Shown here one piece after another: positions 17,839-27,504 of a stretch of 64,000 nucleotides of DNA (the first letter of the stretch is position 1; every line of letters starts with the position of its first letter). The notes below the pieces were generated by a model. The model saw only the letters and a program-made list of their open reading frames with translations. It did not search any database and was not told the origin of the DNA. The DNA comes from an uncultured delta proteobacterium (GTDB taxonomy: Bacteria; Myxococcota_A; Polyangia; Polyangiales; Polyangiaceae), in NCBI GenBank assembly GCA_903892415.1, contig CAITIQ010000344.1, positions 124,001 to 188,000 on the forward strand, given 5' to 3'. The translations under genes and the position numbers were made by a program.

Positions 17839-18480
17839 ATGACCGACCCGGCAAACAATAAGGATGCAACAGGCGAGACTGCGGGCCCCGCATCCTCGAA
17901 GGCTACCGACACGGTGACGTTCGCTGAGGAGGAGGTCCGCGCGGAAGAAGCGCCCCCTCAAGAGCCCAAAGAGCCGGATCCGCTCGAGGTGGCCAAGGCT
18001 GAGGCCGCAAAGTTCAGGGACCAACTGCTGCGTACGGCTGCCGACTTCGACAACTTCCGTAAACGCAGCAGGCGGGACGTTGAAGAGGCGACCCGTAAAG
18101 GCACTGAAAAAGCGCTCAAAGAGCTGCTGCCGGTGTTCGACAACCTGGAGCGGGCGACGCTCAGCGCGGAGGCAGCACCCGACGTCAAGAGTGTCGCGGA
18201 CGGCCTGCGAATGGTCGGCAAACAGTTCACCTCGGCGCTCGAGAAGCTGAACGTGAAGCGGATCGAAGCTGTTGGGCGGCCTTTTGATCCCACCCAACAT
18301 GAAGCCATTCAACAGGTGGAATCAGCCGATTTCGCCGCCGGAGTGGTCACCAATGAGGTCCAAGCTGGCTATTTGGTGGCTGATGTCTTGCTGCGAGCTG
18401 CGATGGTTGTGGTTTCCAAGGGGCCGCCGGCAGCCGCGGAAGCTGCTGAACCGGAAACCCCGAGCGAACCGGCCAACTAG
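17839..18480 (+). CDS. grpE: GrpE, nucleotide exchange factor for DnaK
   Basis: 213 residues. After an acidic, low-complexity N-terminal 50 residues comes a long helix, then the signature [20 protein letters not shown], then [11 protein letters not shown] and the C-terminal beta domain with [14 protein letters not shown] and [19 protein letters not shown]. GrpE dimers release ADP from DnaK and act as a thermosensor. ATG 17839 follows the -10 box by 9 nt, with no ribosome binding site. dnaK follows 67 nt later with its own promoter-like sequence, so the two can be made together or apart. Confidence 0.97.
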   Translation: MTDPANNKDATGETAGPASSKATDTVTFAEEEVRAEEAPPQEPKEPDPLEVAKAEAAKFRDQLLRTAADFDNFRKRSRRDVEEATRKGTEKALKELLPVFDNLERATLSAEAAPDVKSVADGLRMVGKQFTSALEKLNVKRIEAVGRPFDPTQHEAIQQVESADFAAGVVTNEVQAGYLVADVLLRAAMVVVSKGPPAAAEAAEPETPSEPAN

Positions 18481-18510
18481 CCAAGTTTCGCTGACCTCTC
18501 CTCGGGAACG

Positions 18511-18539
18511 TTGGGCAACTTTGTCGGTTTGAGTATGCT
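18511..18539 (+). promoter_or_regulatory. Predicted promoter of dnaK
   Basis: TTGGGC at 18511-18516 and TATGCT at 18534-18539 with a 17-nt spacer. The -10 box ends 8 nt before the dnaK ATG (18548), again predicting a leaderless or nearly leaderless mRNA. Confidence 0.55.
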
Positions 18540-18547
18540 GGCTCCGT

Positions 18548-20383
18548 ATGGGTAAAGTTATCGGCATCGATCTTGGCACGACGAACTCTTGCGTCGCAAT
18601 TGTCGAGGGAGCCACAGCTTCGAGCCTCCACGACGTCAAGGTCGTTCCCAACTCTGAGGGAGCGCGCACCACGCCTTCCGTGATCGGCTTCCCCGCAACC
18701 GGGGAGCGCCTCGTGGGGCAGGTTGCAAGGCGGCAGGCCGTGACCAACCCCGAGCAGACGGTCTACGAGGTGAAGCGCCTCATGGGACGTCGCTTCGGTG
18801 ATGACGAGGCGGTGAAGGCACGCGAGTTCGTACCTTACCGCATCGTCGAGGCGCCCAATGGTGACGCTTGGGTGAACGTTCGAGGGCGAGCGATGTCACC
18901 GCCCGAGGTCTCGGCGATGGTGCTCACCGCGATGAAAGAGATCGCTGAGACCTACCTTGGCGAACCGATCACAGAGGCCGTAATCACGGTCCCCGCTTAC
19001 TTCGACGATGCGCAACGTCAAGCCACGAAGGACGCAGGTCGCATCGCAGGTCTCGATGTAAAGCGCATCATCAACGAGCCGACGGCAGCCGCTCTCGCAT
19101 ACGGTCTCGACAAGAAAGACGCTGAGGTCATCGCCGTCTACGATCTCGGCGGAGGTACGTTCGATATCACCATCCTCCAGCTGGCCGGCGGGGTGTTCAG
19201 CGTCAAGGCAACGGGCGGTGATACCCACCTCGGTGGTGTCGACTTCGATCAGAGGATCATCAACCTGCTGGCGGATGAGTTCGCGCTGGAGAGCGGGATC
19301 GATCTGCGCAAAGACCGCATGGCTCTGCAACGGCTGAAGGAAGCTGCTGAGAAGGCAAAACACGAGCTTTCATCGTCTCTCGAGACGGCGATCAACGTGC
19401 CCTTCATCGCGGTTTCGCCTTCCGGGCCGCTGCATCTCGAGCGGAATATGAAGCGAAACGAGCTCGAGCTGCTTTGCGGCGAACTCGTTGACCGCACCAT
19501 TGACGCCTGCAAGCGCACGCTGCTCGACGCCAAGCTGAGCGTGGAGCACGTGAACACGATCGTGCTCGTTGGCGGTATGACTCGCATGCCTGCGATTGCC
19601 GCGGCTGTGAAGGGCTTCTTCGGTAAGGATCCCTCCAAGGAGGTCAACCCCGACGAGGTGGTGGCGGTTGGAGCGGCGTTACAAGGAGCTGCCCTCGCCG
19701 GGCAGATCGACGAAGTGTTGCTGCTCGACGTCACGCCCCTTTCGCTCGGCGTCGAGACGGGCGGCGGCGTTGCAACCAAGCTGATCCCGCGAAACACCAC
19801 CGTCCCGACCGAACGCAGTGAGGTGTTCACCACCAGCGTGGACAACCAGAATTTCGTGCCGGTCCACGTCATCCAGGGTGAACGTGAGATGGCCGCTGAC
19901 TGCCGCAGCTTGGCTCGCTTCGAGCTGACCGGGATTCCGCCTGCCCCGCGCGGTATCCCGAAGATTCAGGTCACCTTCCGCATCGATGAAAACGGCATCC
20001 TACGCGTCGAAGCGCGCGATCTCGGAACCGGGCGCGCGCAGGAGATCCGCATCACGGCGGCTAGCGGGCTTTCGGGTGATGAGGTCGATCGTATCGTGCG
20101 CGAAGGCGAGAAGTTCAAGGAGACCGACTCGCTTCGCAGAGAGCTCGCTCAGCTACGGAATCAAGCCGAGACGCTCGTCTACACTACCGAGCAGGCCCTC
20201 ACCGGCTATTCGGACTTGCTCGAGCCGCAGCTCCTGGCTGAGGTACAAACCGACGCCCATCACTTGAAAATGCTGCTGGAGGGTGGCGGCGATCTCGCTG
20301 CGCTTCGCGAGGCCTACGCCAAGCTCGAGAGCGCGGCCTTCAAGATCGCTGAGGCGATGTACGGCTCACCAGAAGGTGGGTGA
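18548..20383 (+). CDS. dnaK: Chaperone protein DnaK (Hsp70)
   Basis: 611 residues, cytoplasmic Hsp70. The ATPase domain has [17 protein letters not shown] at the start, [12 protein letters not shown] near residue 200, and the adenosine motif [18 protein letters not shown] near residue 340. The interdomain linker region reads [19 protein letters not shown], then the beta-sandwich peptide-binding domain and helical lid. It is shorter than E. coli DnaK (638) and lacks the Gly/Ala-rich, EEVD-like tail. There may be other hsp70 copies in the genome, as is common in myxobacteria. The stop overlaps the next gene start as GTGA, an unusual coupling of dnaK to a kinase-like protein instead of dnaJ. Confidence 0.97.
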   Translation: MGKVIGIDLGTTNSCVAIVEGATASSLHDVKVVPNSEGARTTPSVIGFPATGERLVGQVARRQAVTNPEQTVYEVKRLMGRRFGDDEAVKAREFVPYRIVEAPNGDAWVNVRGRAMSPPEVSAMVLTAMKEIAETYLGEPITEAVITVPAYFDDAQRQATKDAGRIAGLDVKRIINEPTAAALAYGLDKKDAEVIAVYDLGGGTFDITILQLAGGVFSVKATGGDTHLGGVDFDQRIINLLADEFALESGIDLRKDRMALQRLKEAAEKAKHELSSSLETAINVPFIAVSPSGPLHLERNMKRNELELLCGELVDRTIDACKRTLLDAKLSVEHVNTIVLVGGMTRMPAIAAAVKGFFGKDPSKEVNPDEVVAVGAALQGAALAGQIDEVLLLDVTPLSLGVETGGGVATKLIPRNTTVPTERSEVFTTSVDNQNFVPVHVIQGEREMAADCRSLARFELTGIPPAPRGIPKIQVTFRIDENGILRVEARDLGTGRAQEIRITAASGLSGDEVDRIVREGEKFKETDSLRRELAQLRNQAETLVYTTEQALTGYSDLLEPQLLAEVQTDAHHLKMLLEGGGDLAALREAYAKLESAAFKIAEAMYGSPEGG

Positions 20384-23300
20384 GCGCACTCGTGGTCGGG
20401 GCCGGGCAGCGAGTCGGGCGGTACTCCATCATCAAAGCCGTCGGGCTTGGCCCCAACTTCGAGACCTTTCAAGCGCGCGCGTTCGGCGTTGAAGGGTTTG
20501 AAAGAGACGTTGCGCTCAAGGTCGTAACCGACCCGGCTTCGGTTGAATCGGCGGAGTTCCGCGAGGCGCTAGCTCGTGCTCTGGAGCTTTCGCATGCGGG
20601 CGTGCTTCAGCTCGTTGATAGCGACACGGCGGACTTTGACGGAACCACGCGCCTTTACCTCGTAACGGAGCTTGCGCGCGGCGAGTCGTTGGCGCAGCTG
20701 CTTGCAGGTTGGCGGAGCACACCGGAAGGGCGCAGTCGCATCCTTAGGGCGACCTCGGAAGTTGCTCGCGTCCTCGACTACGCGCATCGGCGCCGCAAAG
20801 GGCCGGTGGCTCACGGCCGACTGCACGCGGGCCAGATTTTTGTTGGGGCACGAGGTGAAGTAAAGGTCGCCGATTTCGCAGTAGCGCGCGCGATCGAAGG
20901 GCGCGGCGCTGCAACTCCCGCTGACGATCTAGCGAGCTTCGCGACGCTGCTTGCGGCGGCATTTGAAGGGCTGCCGAGCCCACAGCTCGACCAACTGATC
21001 GCGGCCATGCGAGCCGGTGCCGTCACAGCACAGGGAGTTTCCGAGGCGCTGCTCGAGCTCGCTGTCCAGGAGCCGCAGCCCGTCGCGCAGCCGCCAGCGC
21101 CGATCGAGTTGGCGTTGCTTTCGCCGCCCCCACCCGATACGGCGGAGCTCGCGGGAGAGGGGCTGGCCGCATCACCGAGTTCGAGCGAGGTGCGCCCGCA
21201 AGAAGCGGAAGTACGACGCCGAATAGCTCCTGCGGGACGCTTCGTCGGACGCAGCGAAGAGCTGACGGCGCTAGGTTCGTTCGTGGCGAAGGTGCATCAG
21301 GCTGGGGCACGCTGGCTGCGCGTGCGTGGTCCTGACGGACTGGGGAAGACACGCTTGCTCCGAGAGCTCGCGCGACGCTTGCCCCAGGAGAAGGTCGGAT
21401 TCGTTTTCCCTCCGCTGATCGAGGAGCCCGGTGCGCAGCTGAGTCTGCAGGCCATGAACGCAACCTTGCGCTGCCTCTTGGATTTGCCGAAGACTGGGAG
21501 CTTCGACGTTGATGGCCTAACGAGCTCGCTTCGTGCGATGGGCCTAACGCTCGAAGAGATCAGCTGTCTGTGCGGCTTGATGGGGGCGTCGCTAGCCTGC
21601 GACGAACCGGCGCCAAGCGGCGCGGAGGCATTGCTTTCGCTCGTAGCCGCGCTGCGAAGTGGGAGACCCGTCGCGATTGCTTTTGAGGATGGCGCCAGAG
21701 TGGATCAGGCCAGTCGCGACCTATTGCTCGATGCACTCGCTGCGGAGCGGGCACGCACGGTGCCCTTGGCGGTGCTTTCCGTCGAGCGAGCGACTGCGGC
21801 TTCGACCGAGGCTCATTGCGAAGACTTCATGCTCGAGGAGCTCTCGGATGATGACCTGGCCCAGCTGATCAGCGCGCGCCTAGGCGCTCGCGTGATTGAG
21901 CCCGAACTGTTTGAGGCGGTCTCTGAAAATGTTGGCGGACACCCGCTCTACGCCGAGGAGTACCTAAGGTATTTGTGCGAGGAGGCGCTGGTCGACGTCA
22001 AGGGGGGCGTCGCCTCGTTGGTGCATCACGCCCCACCGCCGACACGCTCGGTTCTTGATTTGGTCGCTGCGGCGCATGAGCGACTACGCCCGGAGCTTCG
22101 GGAGGTGATCAAGACCCTCGAGGCACGAACGGGCGTCGCAGACGGTGCGACCTTGGCCGCGGCACTAAACCTCGAGGAGACGGTCGCAGAGGCCTACCTC
22201 CTGGAGCTCTCCCGCGCTGGTTTTCTGCGTTTTGACGCCCGGAATCGTGCACATTTGGCTTTGGTTCATCGGGGTATCGGAGAAGCGGCGGACAACGAGC
22301 TCCATGCCCGCCTCGCCGCTCACTTTGCTTCCGTAGGGGCGTTTGCCGACGCAGCCCAGCACCATGCTGCAGCTGGTGATCAGCTCGCGGCGGCTGATAG
22401 TTGGGAGACGGCAGCGAAGGGACTTTGGGCCGAAGGGCTGTTTGAGGCAGCCACCGACGCACTGAGCCGCGCTCTGCTTCACCCGCGAACGAAAGACGAG
22501 GCAGAGGTTCGGCTTGCGTTGCTCGTTGAGTGGTTGCCGCGCGTCGCCGGTCTACCCGATGCCGCGGAGGAAGGGATCGCCAGCGCCCTCGCTCTGGTTG
22601 AGGAGCAGGAGAGATCGACGAGCCTTCGACTTGCGCTGGTCGGCCCACTGCTTGAACTCGGTGCCTACGAAGCGGCGTTGGTTCTCAACGATCAGGCGGC
22701 CTCTCTTTCGGAGAACATCTCTGCGGCCGTGGCGCGCAACCGTTTGGCGATTGCCGTGCTTGCGGGCAACCCCCGACTTGCCCCTGACTTGCCCCCAGAG
22801 CTCGACCAGAGTTCACCAAAGCACGGGCTCGACGTTGCCGAGTTGGCCTTGCTGCGCGGAGAGCTTGGCCAATGCGCCAGCGCCCTCGCGCCACTCGCCA
22901 ATCATCTTGAGCCGGCAGACGGCAAAGCCTCGGGCGCGCTCCGGGTTCGCTATCTTCGCGTGCTGCTCAACCTGGCTTATTCATCCATGGCACTTGCAAC
23001 GGATGACCCGCGGCTCGACGAGCTGATGGCGGTCACTCAATCCGTGCGACCGCATCGCGAGGCGGCCGAGAGCTTCTTGTTTGTTGGAAGAGTGCTGAAG
23101 AACGCCGCGCTTAACTCCAAAGAGCGCGCTCGGGCCAACGCGATCTTCAATCAGGCAGCGCGCTTCGCCGATGAAGCTCACCACCACCGCTGCCGGACGT
23201 TGGCCTTGTCAGAATCGGCGCTCCTGACTAAGCGCGAAGGTGCCGTCTCGCCAACCCTTGCGCTTGCAAACCAACAACAGGCTAGCGGGGACAACTATCT

Positions 23301-23445
23301 CTCGTTGCGCCTGCGTCTGGCGGTGGTCGAACTCACGCAGGAGCAAAACGCCGTGCGCAGATTCATCGCTGAGGCACGCACCCATGATCTCGCCGGCCTT
23401 GCGACTCGCCTCAACGCGCAAGCACGCCCTAATCCCGGAGACTGA
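20380..23445 (+). CDS. Pseudokinase - AAA/NACHT-like NTPase - helical repeat fusion protein
   Basis: 1021 residues. Residues 13-200 have a Hanks kinase fold: Lys47 in VALKVV is kept, but the catalytic loop HRDLKPEN is HGRLHAGQ (Arg147 for Asp, Gln152 for Asn) and DFG is DFA at 165-167, so it should not phosphorylate. A low-complexity linker leads to an NTPase module starting [15 protein letters not shown] near residue 287, with Walker [12 protein letters not shown] near residue 318 as in PknK-type and AfsR-like proteins. The C-terminal half (from about 640) is alpha-helical, TPR-like. Proteins with active kinase plus this NTPase/TPR arrangement are signalling hubs in myxobacteria. GTG start overlaps the dnaK stop (GTGA), so its dose is tied to DnaK; a DnaK-linked stress sensor or client-scaffold is an inference. 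Confidence 0.82.
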   Translation: MSALVVGAGQRVGRYSIIKAVGLGPNFETFQARAFGVEGFERDVALKVVTDPASVESAEFREALARALELSHAGVLQLVDSDTADFDGTTRLYLVTELARGESLAQLLAGWRSTPEGRSRILRATSEVARVLDYAHRRRKGPVAHGRLHAGQIFVGARGEVKVADFAVARAIEGRGAATPADDLASFATLLAAAFEGLPSPQLDQLIAAMRAGAVTAQGVSEALLELAVQEPQPVAQPPAPIELALLSPPPPDTAELAGEGLAASPSSSEVRPQEAEVRRRIAPAGRFVGRSEELTALGSFVAKVHQAGARWLRVRGPDGLGKTRLLRELARRLPQEKVGFVFPPLIEEPGAQLSLQAMNATLRCLLDLPKTGSFDVDGLTSSLRAMGLTLEEISCLCGLMGASLACDEPAPSGAEALLSLVAALRSGRPVAIAFEDGARVDQASRDLLLDALAAERARTVPLAVLSVERATAASTEAHCEDFMLEELSDDDLAQLISARLGARVIEPELFEAVSENVGGHPLYAEEYLRYLCEEALVDVKGGVASLVHHAPPPTRSVLDLVAAAHERLRPELREVIKTLEARTGVADGATLAAALNLEETVAEAYLLELSRAGFLRFDARNRAHLALVHRGIGEAADNELHARLAAHFASVGAFADAAQHHAAAGDQLAAADSWETAAKGLWAEGLFEAATDALSRALLHPRTKDEAEVRLALLVEWLPRVAGLPDAAEEGIASALALVEEQERSTSLRLALVGPLLELGAYEAALVLNDQAASLSENISAAVARNRLAIAVLAGNPRLAPDLPPELDQSSPKHGLDVAELALLRGELGQCASALAPLANHLEPADGKASGALRVRYLRVLLNLAYSSMALATDDPRLDELMAVTQSVRPHREAAESFLFVGRVLKNAALNSKERARANAIFNQAARFADEAHHHRCRTLALSESALLTKREGAVSPTLALANQQQASGDNYLSLRLRLAVVELTQEQNAVRRFIAEARTHDLAGLATRLNAQARPNPGD

Positions 23446-23446
23446 C

Positions 23447-23791
23447 GTGGCTGACGCTGAAGCAGAGGAGCTTTTATGGCAGTGCGTTCAGGAGCAATGG
23501 GACGACGAAAAGCGTCACCAAGCCTTCCTCGCCTTCTGTCAAAACGCTCAGACTTTGGCCGTTGCGGCGAGACGCTATCGAGAAGTGGCGAAGGACGTCG
23601 ATCAGACAGCGGAAAAGCGCGAACTCGCTGAGAAGAAGCTGCAGGCGATTACGGCTCTTGCAATCGCACAAATAGCCGCAGCCGAACGAACCAATGACAA
23701 AAGCGCCGACGTCAAGCGGGGGATCCGGCTTGTCGCGGCGCTGATGCTCGGTGCGGCGCTGTTGGCTATGGCGTGGGCTCTCACGCGTTGA
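23447..23791 (+). CDS. Small tail-anchored membrane protein, unknown
   Basis: 114 residues from GTG 23447, one base after the TGA of the preceding gene. Residues 1-85 are charged and helical, with an aromatic N-terminal stretch ELLWQCVQEQWDDEKRHQAF and a Lys/Glu-rich coiled-coil-like stretch. The C-terminus LVAALMLGAALLAMAWALTR is a single membrane helix, so it is probably anchored in the inner membrane with its body in the cytoplasm. It is the last gene of the grpE-dnaK-pseudokinase cluster. No family recognised. Confidence 0.75.
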   Translation: MADAEAEELLWQCVQEQWDDEKRHQAFLAFCQNAQTLAVAARRYREVAKDVDQTAEKRELAEKKLQAITALAIAQIAAAERTNDKSADVKRGIRLVAALMLGAALLAMAWALTR

Positions 23792-23808
23792 CGGAGAGCC
23801 CAAGCTGA

Positions 23809-24198
23809 CTAGCGCTTGGAGTACTGGAAGCGCTTGCGAGCGCCCGGCTGACCGTACTTCTTGCGCTCCTTCTTGCGAGCGTCGCGGGTCAGGAACCCTG
23901 CGCGCTTCAAGGAGGGACGACGCTCCGGATCCGCAGCGATAAGCGCACGCGAGATGCCGTGGCGCATTGCCTCGGCTTGCGCCGAGTGACCGCCACCAGC
24001 AACCGTCGCAACCACGTCGTACTGATCGAGAACTTCAATCAGCTCGAGCGGCTGACGCATGATCATGCGGGAGGTTTCTCGCTCGAAGTACTCATCGGCG
24101 GGGCGATGATTGACCTGAATGTTGCCGCTGCCTGGCTTCAGCCAAACGCGTGCCACTGCCGTCTTGCGCTTGCCCGTCGAGTAAATAGTTTCGCTCAT
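23809..24198 (-). CDS. rpsI: 30S ribosomal protein S9
   Basis: 129 residues, normal length. Begins [20 protein letters not shown], continues with the [19 protein letters not shown] block and ends with the strictly conserved basic tail [17 protein letters not shown], whose last Lys-Arg reaches the ribosomal P site. Second gene after rplM, 18 nt gap, in the canonical L13-S9 operon. Confidence 0.99.
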   Translation of the reverse strand: MSETIYSTGKRKTAVARVWLKPGSGNIQVNHRPADEYFERETSRMIMRQPLELIEVLDQYDVVATVAGGGHSAQAEAMRHGISRALIAADPERRPSLKRAGFLTRDARKKERKKYGQPGARKRFQYSKR

Positions 24199-24216
24199 GA
24201 TCGTCTGGCCCTTGGA

Positions 24217-24672
24217 CTACTTGAGAACTTCCGGTTTCTGTGCGGCGTGCGGGTGATCAGGGCCCGGGTAGACCTTGAGCTTCGTCAGCAACTGACGACC
24301 CAGAACGTTCTTCGGCAACATGCCTTTGACTGCCTTGGTGATCGGCAGCTCGGGCATCCTGACGAGGAGCTTCTCGTACACCTCTTCGCGGAAGCCACCG
24401 GGCTCACCGCTGTGTCGCACGTACTTCTTTTGTTGAAGCTTACGCCCAGTGAGCTTGACGCTCTGAGCGTTCACGACCACCACAAAGTCCCCCGTGTCTA
24501 CGTGGGGAGTAAAGGTGGGCTTGTTCTTCCCTCGCAACACCATCGCGATCTGACTGGCTAGCCGACCGAGGGGTTGGTCTTTTGCGTCGACCACCCACCA
24601 CTTGCGCTCAGCCTGAGCTTCTGCGGGTTTTGCGGAGAACGTCTTGGATTGCAGCGTTTGGGTGGCGTTCAT
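24217..24672 (-). CDS. rplM: 50S ribosomal protein L13
   Basis: 151 residues. Seen: [40 protein letters not shown], then [18 protein letters not shown] and [23 protein letters not shown], all L13 hallmarks. About 20 N-terminal residues are extra compared with E. coli. It binds 23S rRNA early in 50S assembly. ATG 24672; the leader is about 130 nt, long enough for an autoregulatory RNA, but I see no defined L13 leader motif. Confidence 0.99.
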   Translation of the reverse strand: MNATQTLQSKTFSAKPAEAQAERKWWVVDAKDQPLGRLASQIAMVLRGKNKPTFTPHVDTGDFVVVVNAQSVKLTGRKLQQKKYVRHSGEPGGFREEVYEKLLVRMPELPITKAVKGMLPKNVLGRQLLTKLKVYPGPDHPHAAQKPEVLK

Positions 24673-24806
24673 GGTCGACTCGAAGGTTCGCGAGGCTAAA
24701 ACTGAAGGTCCCGTTCACACGCGGCCCGCGGGACCACGTAATGAGTGTTCAGGTGCGGTGGTTCGTCCCGGTTTGGGAACAATACCCGTCGCACAAAGGG
24801 GACGGA

Positions 24807-24835
24807 CGTTTACGACCATGCACCGAGCGTGTCAA
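24807..24835 (-). promoter_or_regulatory. Predicted promoter of rplM-rpsI
   Basis: On the minus strand TTGACA (24835-24830), a 17-nt spacer, and TAAACG (24812-24807). It lies just past the stop of the FecR-like gene on the same strand and gives a leader of about 130 nt. The -35 box is perfect, the -10 box weaker. Confidence 0.6.
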
Positions 24836-24857
24836 GAATAAGTATCAACTGATTGAA

Positions 24858-26312
24858 TCAGCGGTCCCCCGAGGCCTTTGCAGGTGGTGGGGAAGAAGCT
24901 GAAGTCGCAGGGGAAACGGCTGAACTACTCGGGGCTGCTGTTGGCTCCCCAAAGGCCGCTTGGCTTGGGGCGGGCTCAGCCAAAGCTTGATCGCCTTTGG
25001 TCTCGGCTAGCACGTAGGCCGCCTGATCCCGACAAGTGCCCTTCGGATAGGTGTGTTGGTACTCGGCGGCCCGTGTGGCCAAATGCCGCCGCTCCACCGG
25101 GTTTGCCTCGACCGTGAAGCTGCGAAGCTCTTGGCAGTGCATCGTCTCAGCCAGGGCGGGCGCTTGACTTCCGATCTGACGATACTTGGTCGCAAGCTCT
25201 CGGTTTGTCGCTTGGTAGTTGTCTGCCAGCAGTGCGGCTGCCGCACTGCCAAGAGGCTCCGTCGCGAACTCGTCCGCAGCGCGATGAAGGGCGCGCAGCC
25301 GCAATTCCGGGTTGCGCATCGCCAAACCTGCAATTTCCGAGAGCGACATCAACTCGCTGGCGCTCTGCGCCGTGGCGATTGCCGTTTGCAGGCCCACGCC
25401 AGCCTCGAGAGCCTTGGCGGCCTCGTCGTAGCGCCCGTCATTGGCAAGCGAACGCCAATTCGGCAGCGTGGCGGCCGGTGCTTGCGGGACTTGCACGGCC
25501 ACTTCGGGCTCACGCTCCTGGGTAGGCTCTTTGGGGGACCGCGCGGTTATTGGCGAGGGCGCGACGGGCGGAGACTGGGGTTCACGCGACTGCGAATGAT
25601 CATTCGAGAAGACCCACGCGTACGTGGGCACGCTCGCCATCGACTGCCCCTCGAGAATGCGATGCCGCCCCGCTGGTGAACTAACCTCAACGGCCCCAGC
25701 TTGCACCGACACATCCACGTCCTCGGCGCGCCTGGTCAGCGATACTCGCGAGCCAGCAGCAGCAGTAACGCGAGCCTCTCCCGCAAGCACGGCGAACGCC
25801 TGATTCGAAGCACCATCCACGGAAACGCTGCCCCGCAGCAGACTCAACGTCACTGAGTCAGCAGAAGTTCGCACCACCTCCACCAGCGAATCGGGCTTGA
25901 GCGAGAGCGATGAGCCGCTTGGAAGCACGAAACTTCTTTCCGTGGTTCCCGTGGCGAACACCGTGGAGGTCGAGTTGTCCTCGGGCGTGCTTACGGTTGC
26001 GAGCCGCTGCGAGAGCGAATCTCGCCCGACGAATACTCCCGCCGCGAACGCGGCAGCCGAAAGACATGCAGCTGCGAGCCAGATGCGACTTGGCTGCGAG
26101 TTGCGCGCGCGTGCAGGCGGCCCAGCCTCAGGAAGCCCGTGAGCAACCCGGGCCCAAATACGCTCGACTCGTTCAACGCTCGCCGGATCACGCAAGTCCG
26201 CCTGAGAGAAGACTGGAACCTGACCTGGTGAAGCCAGCGAGGCGCCGCGACTTCGCTGCGTCTCCGTCTTGAGGGTTGCGCCAACTTCGGCGGGTTCAAT
26301 CGGGCGTGTCAT
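24858..26312 (-). CDS. FecR-domain membrane protein with helical C-terminal part
   Basis: 484 residues. A cytoplasmic N-terminal 75 residues precede one membrane helix, IWLAAACLSAAAFAAGVFVG. The periplasmic part has a FecR beta domain around residues 110-215: FVLPSGSSLSLKPDSLVEVV, LLRGSVSVDGAS, FAVLAGEARVTAAAGSRVSL and VQAGAVEVSSPAGRH. A Pro-rich linker then leads to a helical, TPR-like region and a low-complexity Ser/Pro/Ala tail. It begins within the stop of the sigma-factor gene (ATGA), the classic arrangement of an ECF sigma factor and its membrane partner, so it is probably the anti-sigma or sensor. Unlike FecR, no TonB-dependent receptor is adjacent, so the signal is unknown. Confidence 0.85.
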   Translation of the reverse strand: MTRPIEPAEVGATLKTETQRSRGASLASPGQVPVFSQADLRDPASVERVERIWARVAHGLPEAGPPARARNSQPSRIWLAAACLSAAAFAAGVFVGRDSLSQRLATVSTPEDNSTSTVFATGTTERSFVLPSGSSLSLKPDSLVEVVRTSADSVTLSLLRGSVSVDGASNQAFAVLAGEARVTAAAGSRVSLTRRAEDVDVSVQAGAVEVSSPAGRHRILEGQSMASVPTYAWVFSNDHSQSREPQSPPVAPSPITARSPKEPTQEREPEVAVQVPQAPAATLPNWRSLANDGRYDEAAKALEAGVGLQTAIATAQSASELMSLSEIAGLAMRNPELRLRALHRAADEFATEPLGSAAAALLADNYQATNRELATKYRQIGSQAPALAETMHCQELRSFTVEANPVERRHLATRAAEYQHTYPKGTCRDQAAYVLAETKGDQALAEPAPSQAAFGEPTAAPSSSAVSPATSASSPPPAKASGDR

Positions 26313-27163
26313 TTCAACCTTACTCCGGCCTTGCCGCGAGGCGGCGAAGTCCGTTCGGGGAGCGCATCTGCTCCTTCGATCTCAACGGATCCATCGGCGG
26401 TTCCGACGGACATTTCATCCAAAGCCTGGCGAGAATGAGCATCCACAAAGTGCTGCTCGAGGAATTTTTGCACGCGAGAGACGCGCCGTTTCACGGTCGC
26501 CAACGAGCAAGTCGTCAACTTGGCCACCACCTCGAGTTCGTTGCCGTCCACGCAGCGAAGCGTCCAAGCGATGCGATCATCGGTGGGTAGCGTTCCGAGC
26601 AACGCGTAGATCTGAGCGAGCTGGGCCCGCACGTGCGGCGAGGCATCTGGGCTCGTGAGTTGGTCGAGGTCAACGGGCTCACTGGTTCTTCCGAGCCCCA
26701 ACACATTCATCAGCCGAGCGCGCCGCATACGAGAACGCACGGCGAACACCACGATCGACCCGAGCCACGAGCGGAAGGCCGCAGGATCACTGAGGTCGGA
26801 AAGGCGGGTGAGAACCTTGATGAACGCGTCGTGGACGATGTCCTCCACGTCGCGATTGGAGCCCTCGATGCGAGTGGCCAGACGCAGGGCGAAGCTGACG
26901 TGCTTCCGATAGAGCGCTTCACGCGCGAGCGCGTCCCCCGCCAAAGCCAAGGCAACCAGGTTGCGATCCGGCATCTCAACCAGGGCCGAGACGCCAGCGC
27001 GCGCTGGCCGCGTGGCGGCCGCACCAGCTGTCTCGCCATTGGCCCAATTGGGCTCAACCGCTGCCGTGGGCAGCGCTGCGCTCTCGTCGGCCACGCCGTC
27101 AGGCTGGCTGGCGAAGCCTGATCGTTCGACCAGCCTCAAACGGGAACGCGCAGGGGTGTTCAT
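26309..27163 (-). CDS. ECF-type RNA polymerase sigma factor
   Basis: 284 residues. A 65-residue N-terminal extension precedes region 2: ALYRKHVSFALRLATRIEGS, then DVEDIVHDAFIKVL and FRSWLGSIVVFAVRSRMRR. Region 4 includes LLGTLPTDDRIAWTLRCVDG then LTTCSLATVKRRVSRVQKFL, a helix-turn-helix for the -35 box. The C-terminal 40 residues are extra. It overlaps the FecR-like gene by 4 bp. ATG 27163; no good ribosome binding site. Likely held inactive by the FecR-like partner until an envelope signal arrives; target genes unknown. Confidence 0.9.
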   Translation of the reverse strand: MNTPARSRLRLVERSGFASQPDGVADESAALPTAAVEPNWANGETAGAAATRPARAGVSALVEMPDRNLVALALAGDALAREALYRKHVSFALRLATRIEGSNRDVEDIVHDAFIKVLTRLSDLSDPAAFRSWLGSIVVFAVRSRMRRARLMNVLGLGRTSEPVDLDQLTSPDASPHVRAQLAQIYALLGTLPTDDRIAWTLRCVDGNELEVVAKLTTCSLATVKRRVSRVQKFLEQHFVDAHSRQALDEMSVGTADGSVEIEGADALPERTSPPRGKAGVRLK

Positions 27164-27504
27164 TTTTTCGCGGAGTAGTGGGAGTTGAGACGCACGAGTC
27201 GACGGCTAAAGCTCAGTATTTGCGAAAGAGTGCTCGATTCGTTGAGGATACGCGCATGCAACGACCCAACGCTGGCTCGGCACAGAGTTTGTTACAGCAG
27301 CAAGCTGTGCGTCAGTATTGTGTCGGCGAGGACGGAAACTTTTGAGGGCGACACGCGTCATTCTCTCTGCTGCGGCCACCTTCGGTGGAAATTCGCACAC
27401 TAGGCCACAACTCGAGGTGCTACTTCTTGGTGTCCCGGCGCGTAAACAATCGACCAAACAGTTGAATGTAGACCGACGAGCGGCAACTTGCTTTGAGGAT
27501 TCCC
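27164..27504. other. Intergenic region between divergent sigma-factor and kinase genes
   Basis: 341 nt with no convincing gene. It must hold the promoters of the two divergent units. I see a weak inverted repeat (GCACAG at 27280-27285 with CTGTGC at 27305-27310) but no clear paired -35/-10 box. A ribosome binding site, GAGGA at 27495-27499, belongs to the kinase gene. Confidence 0.6.
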
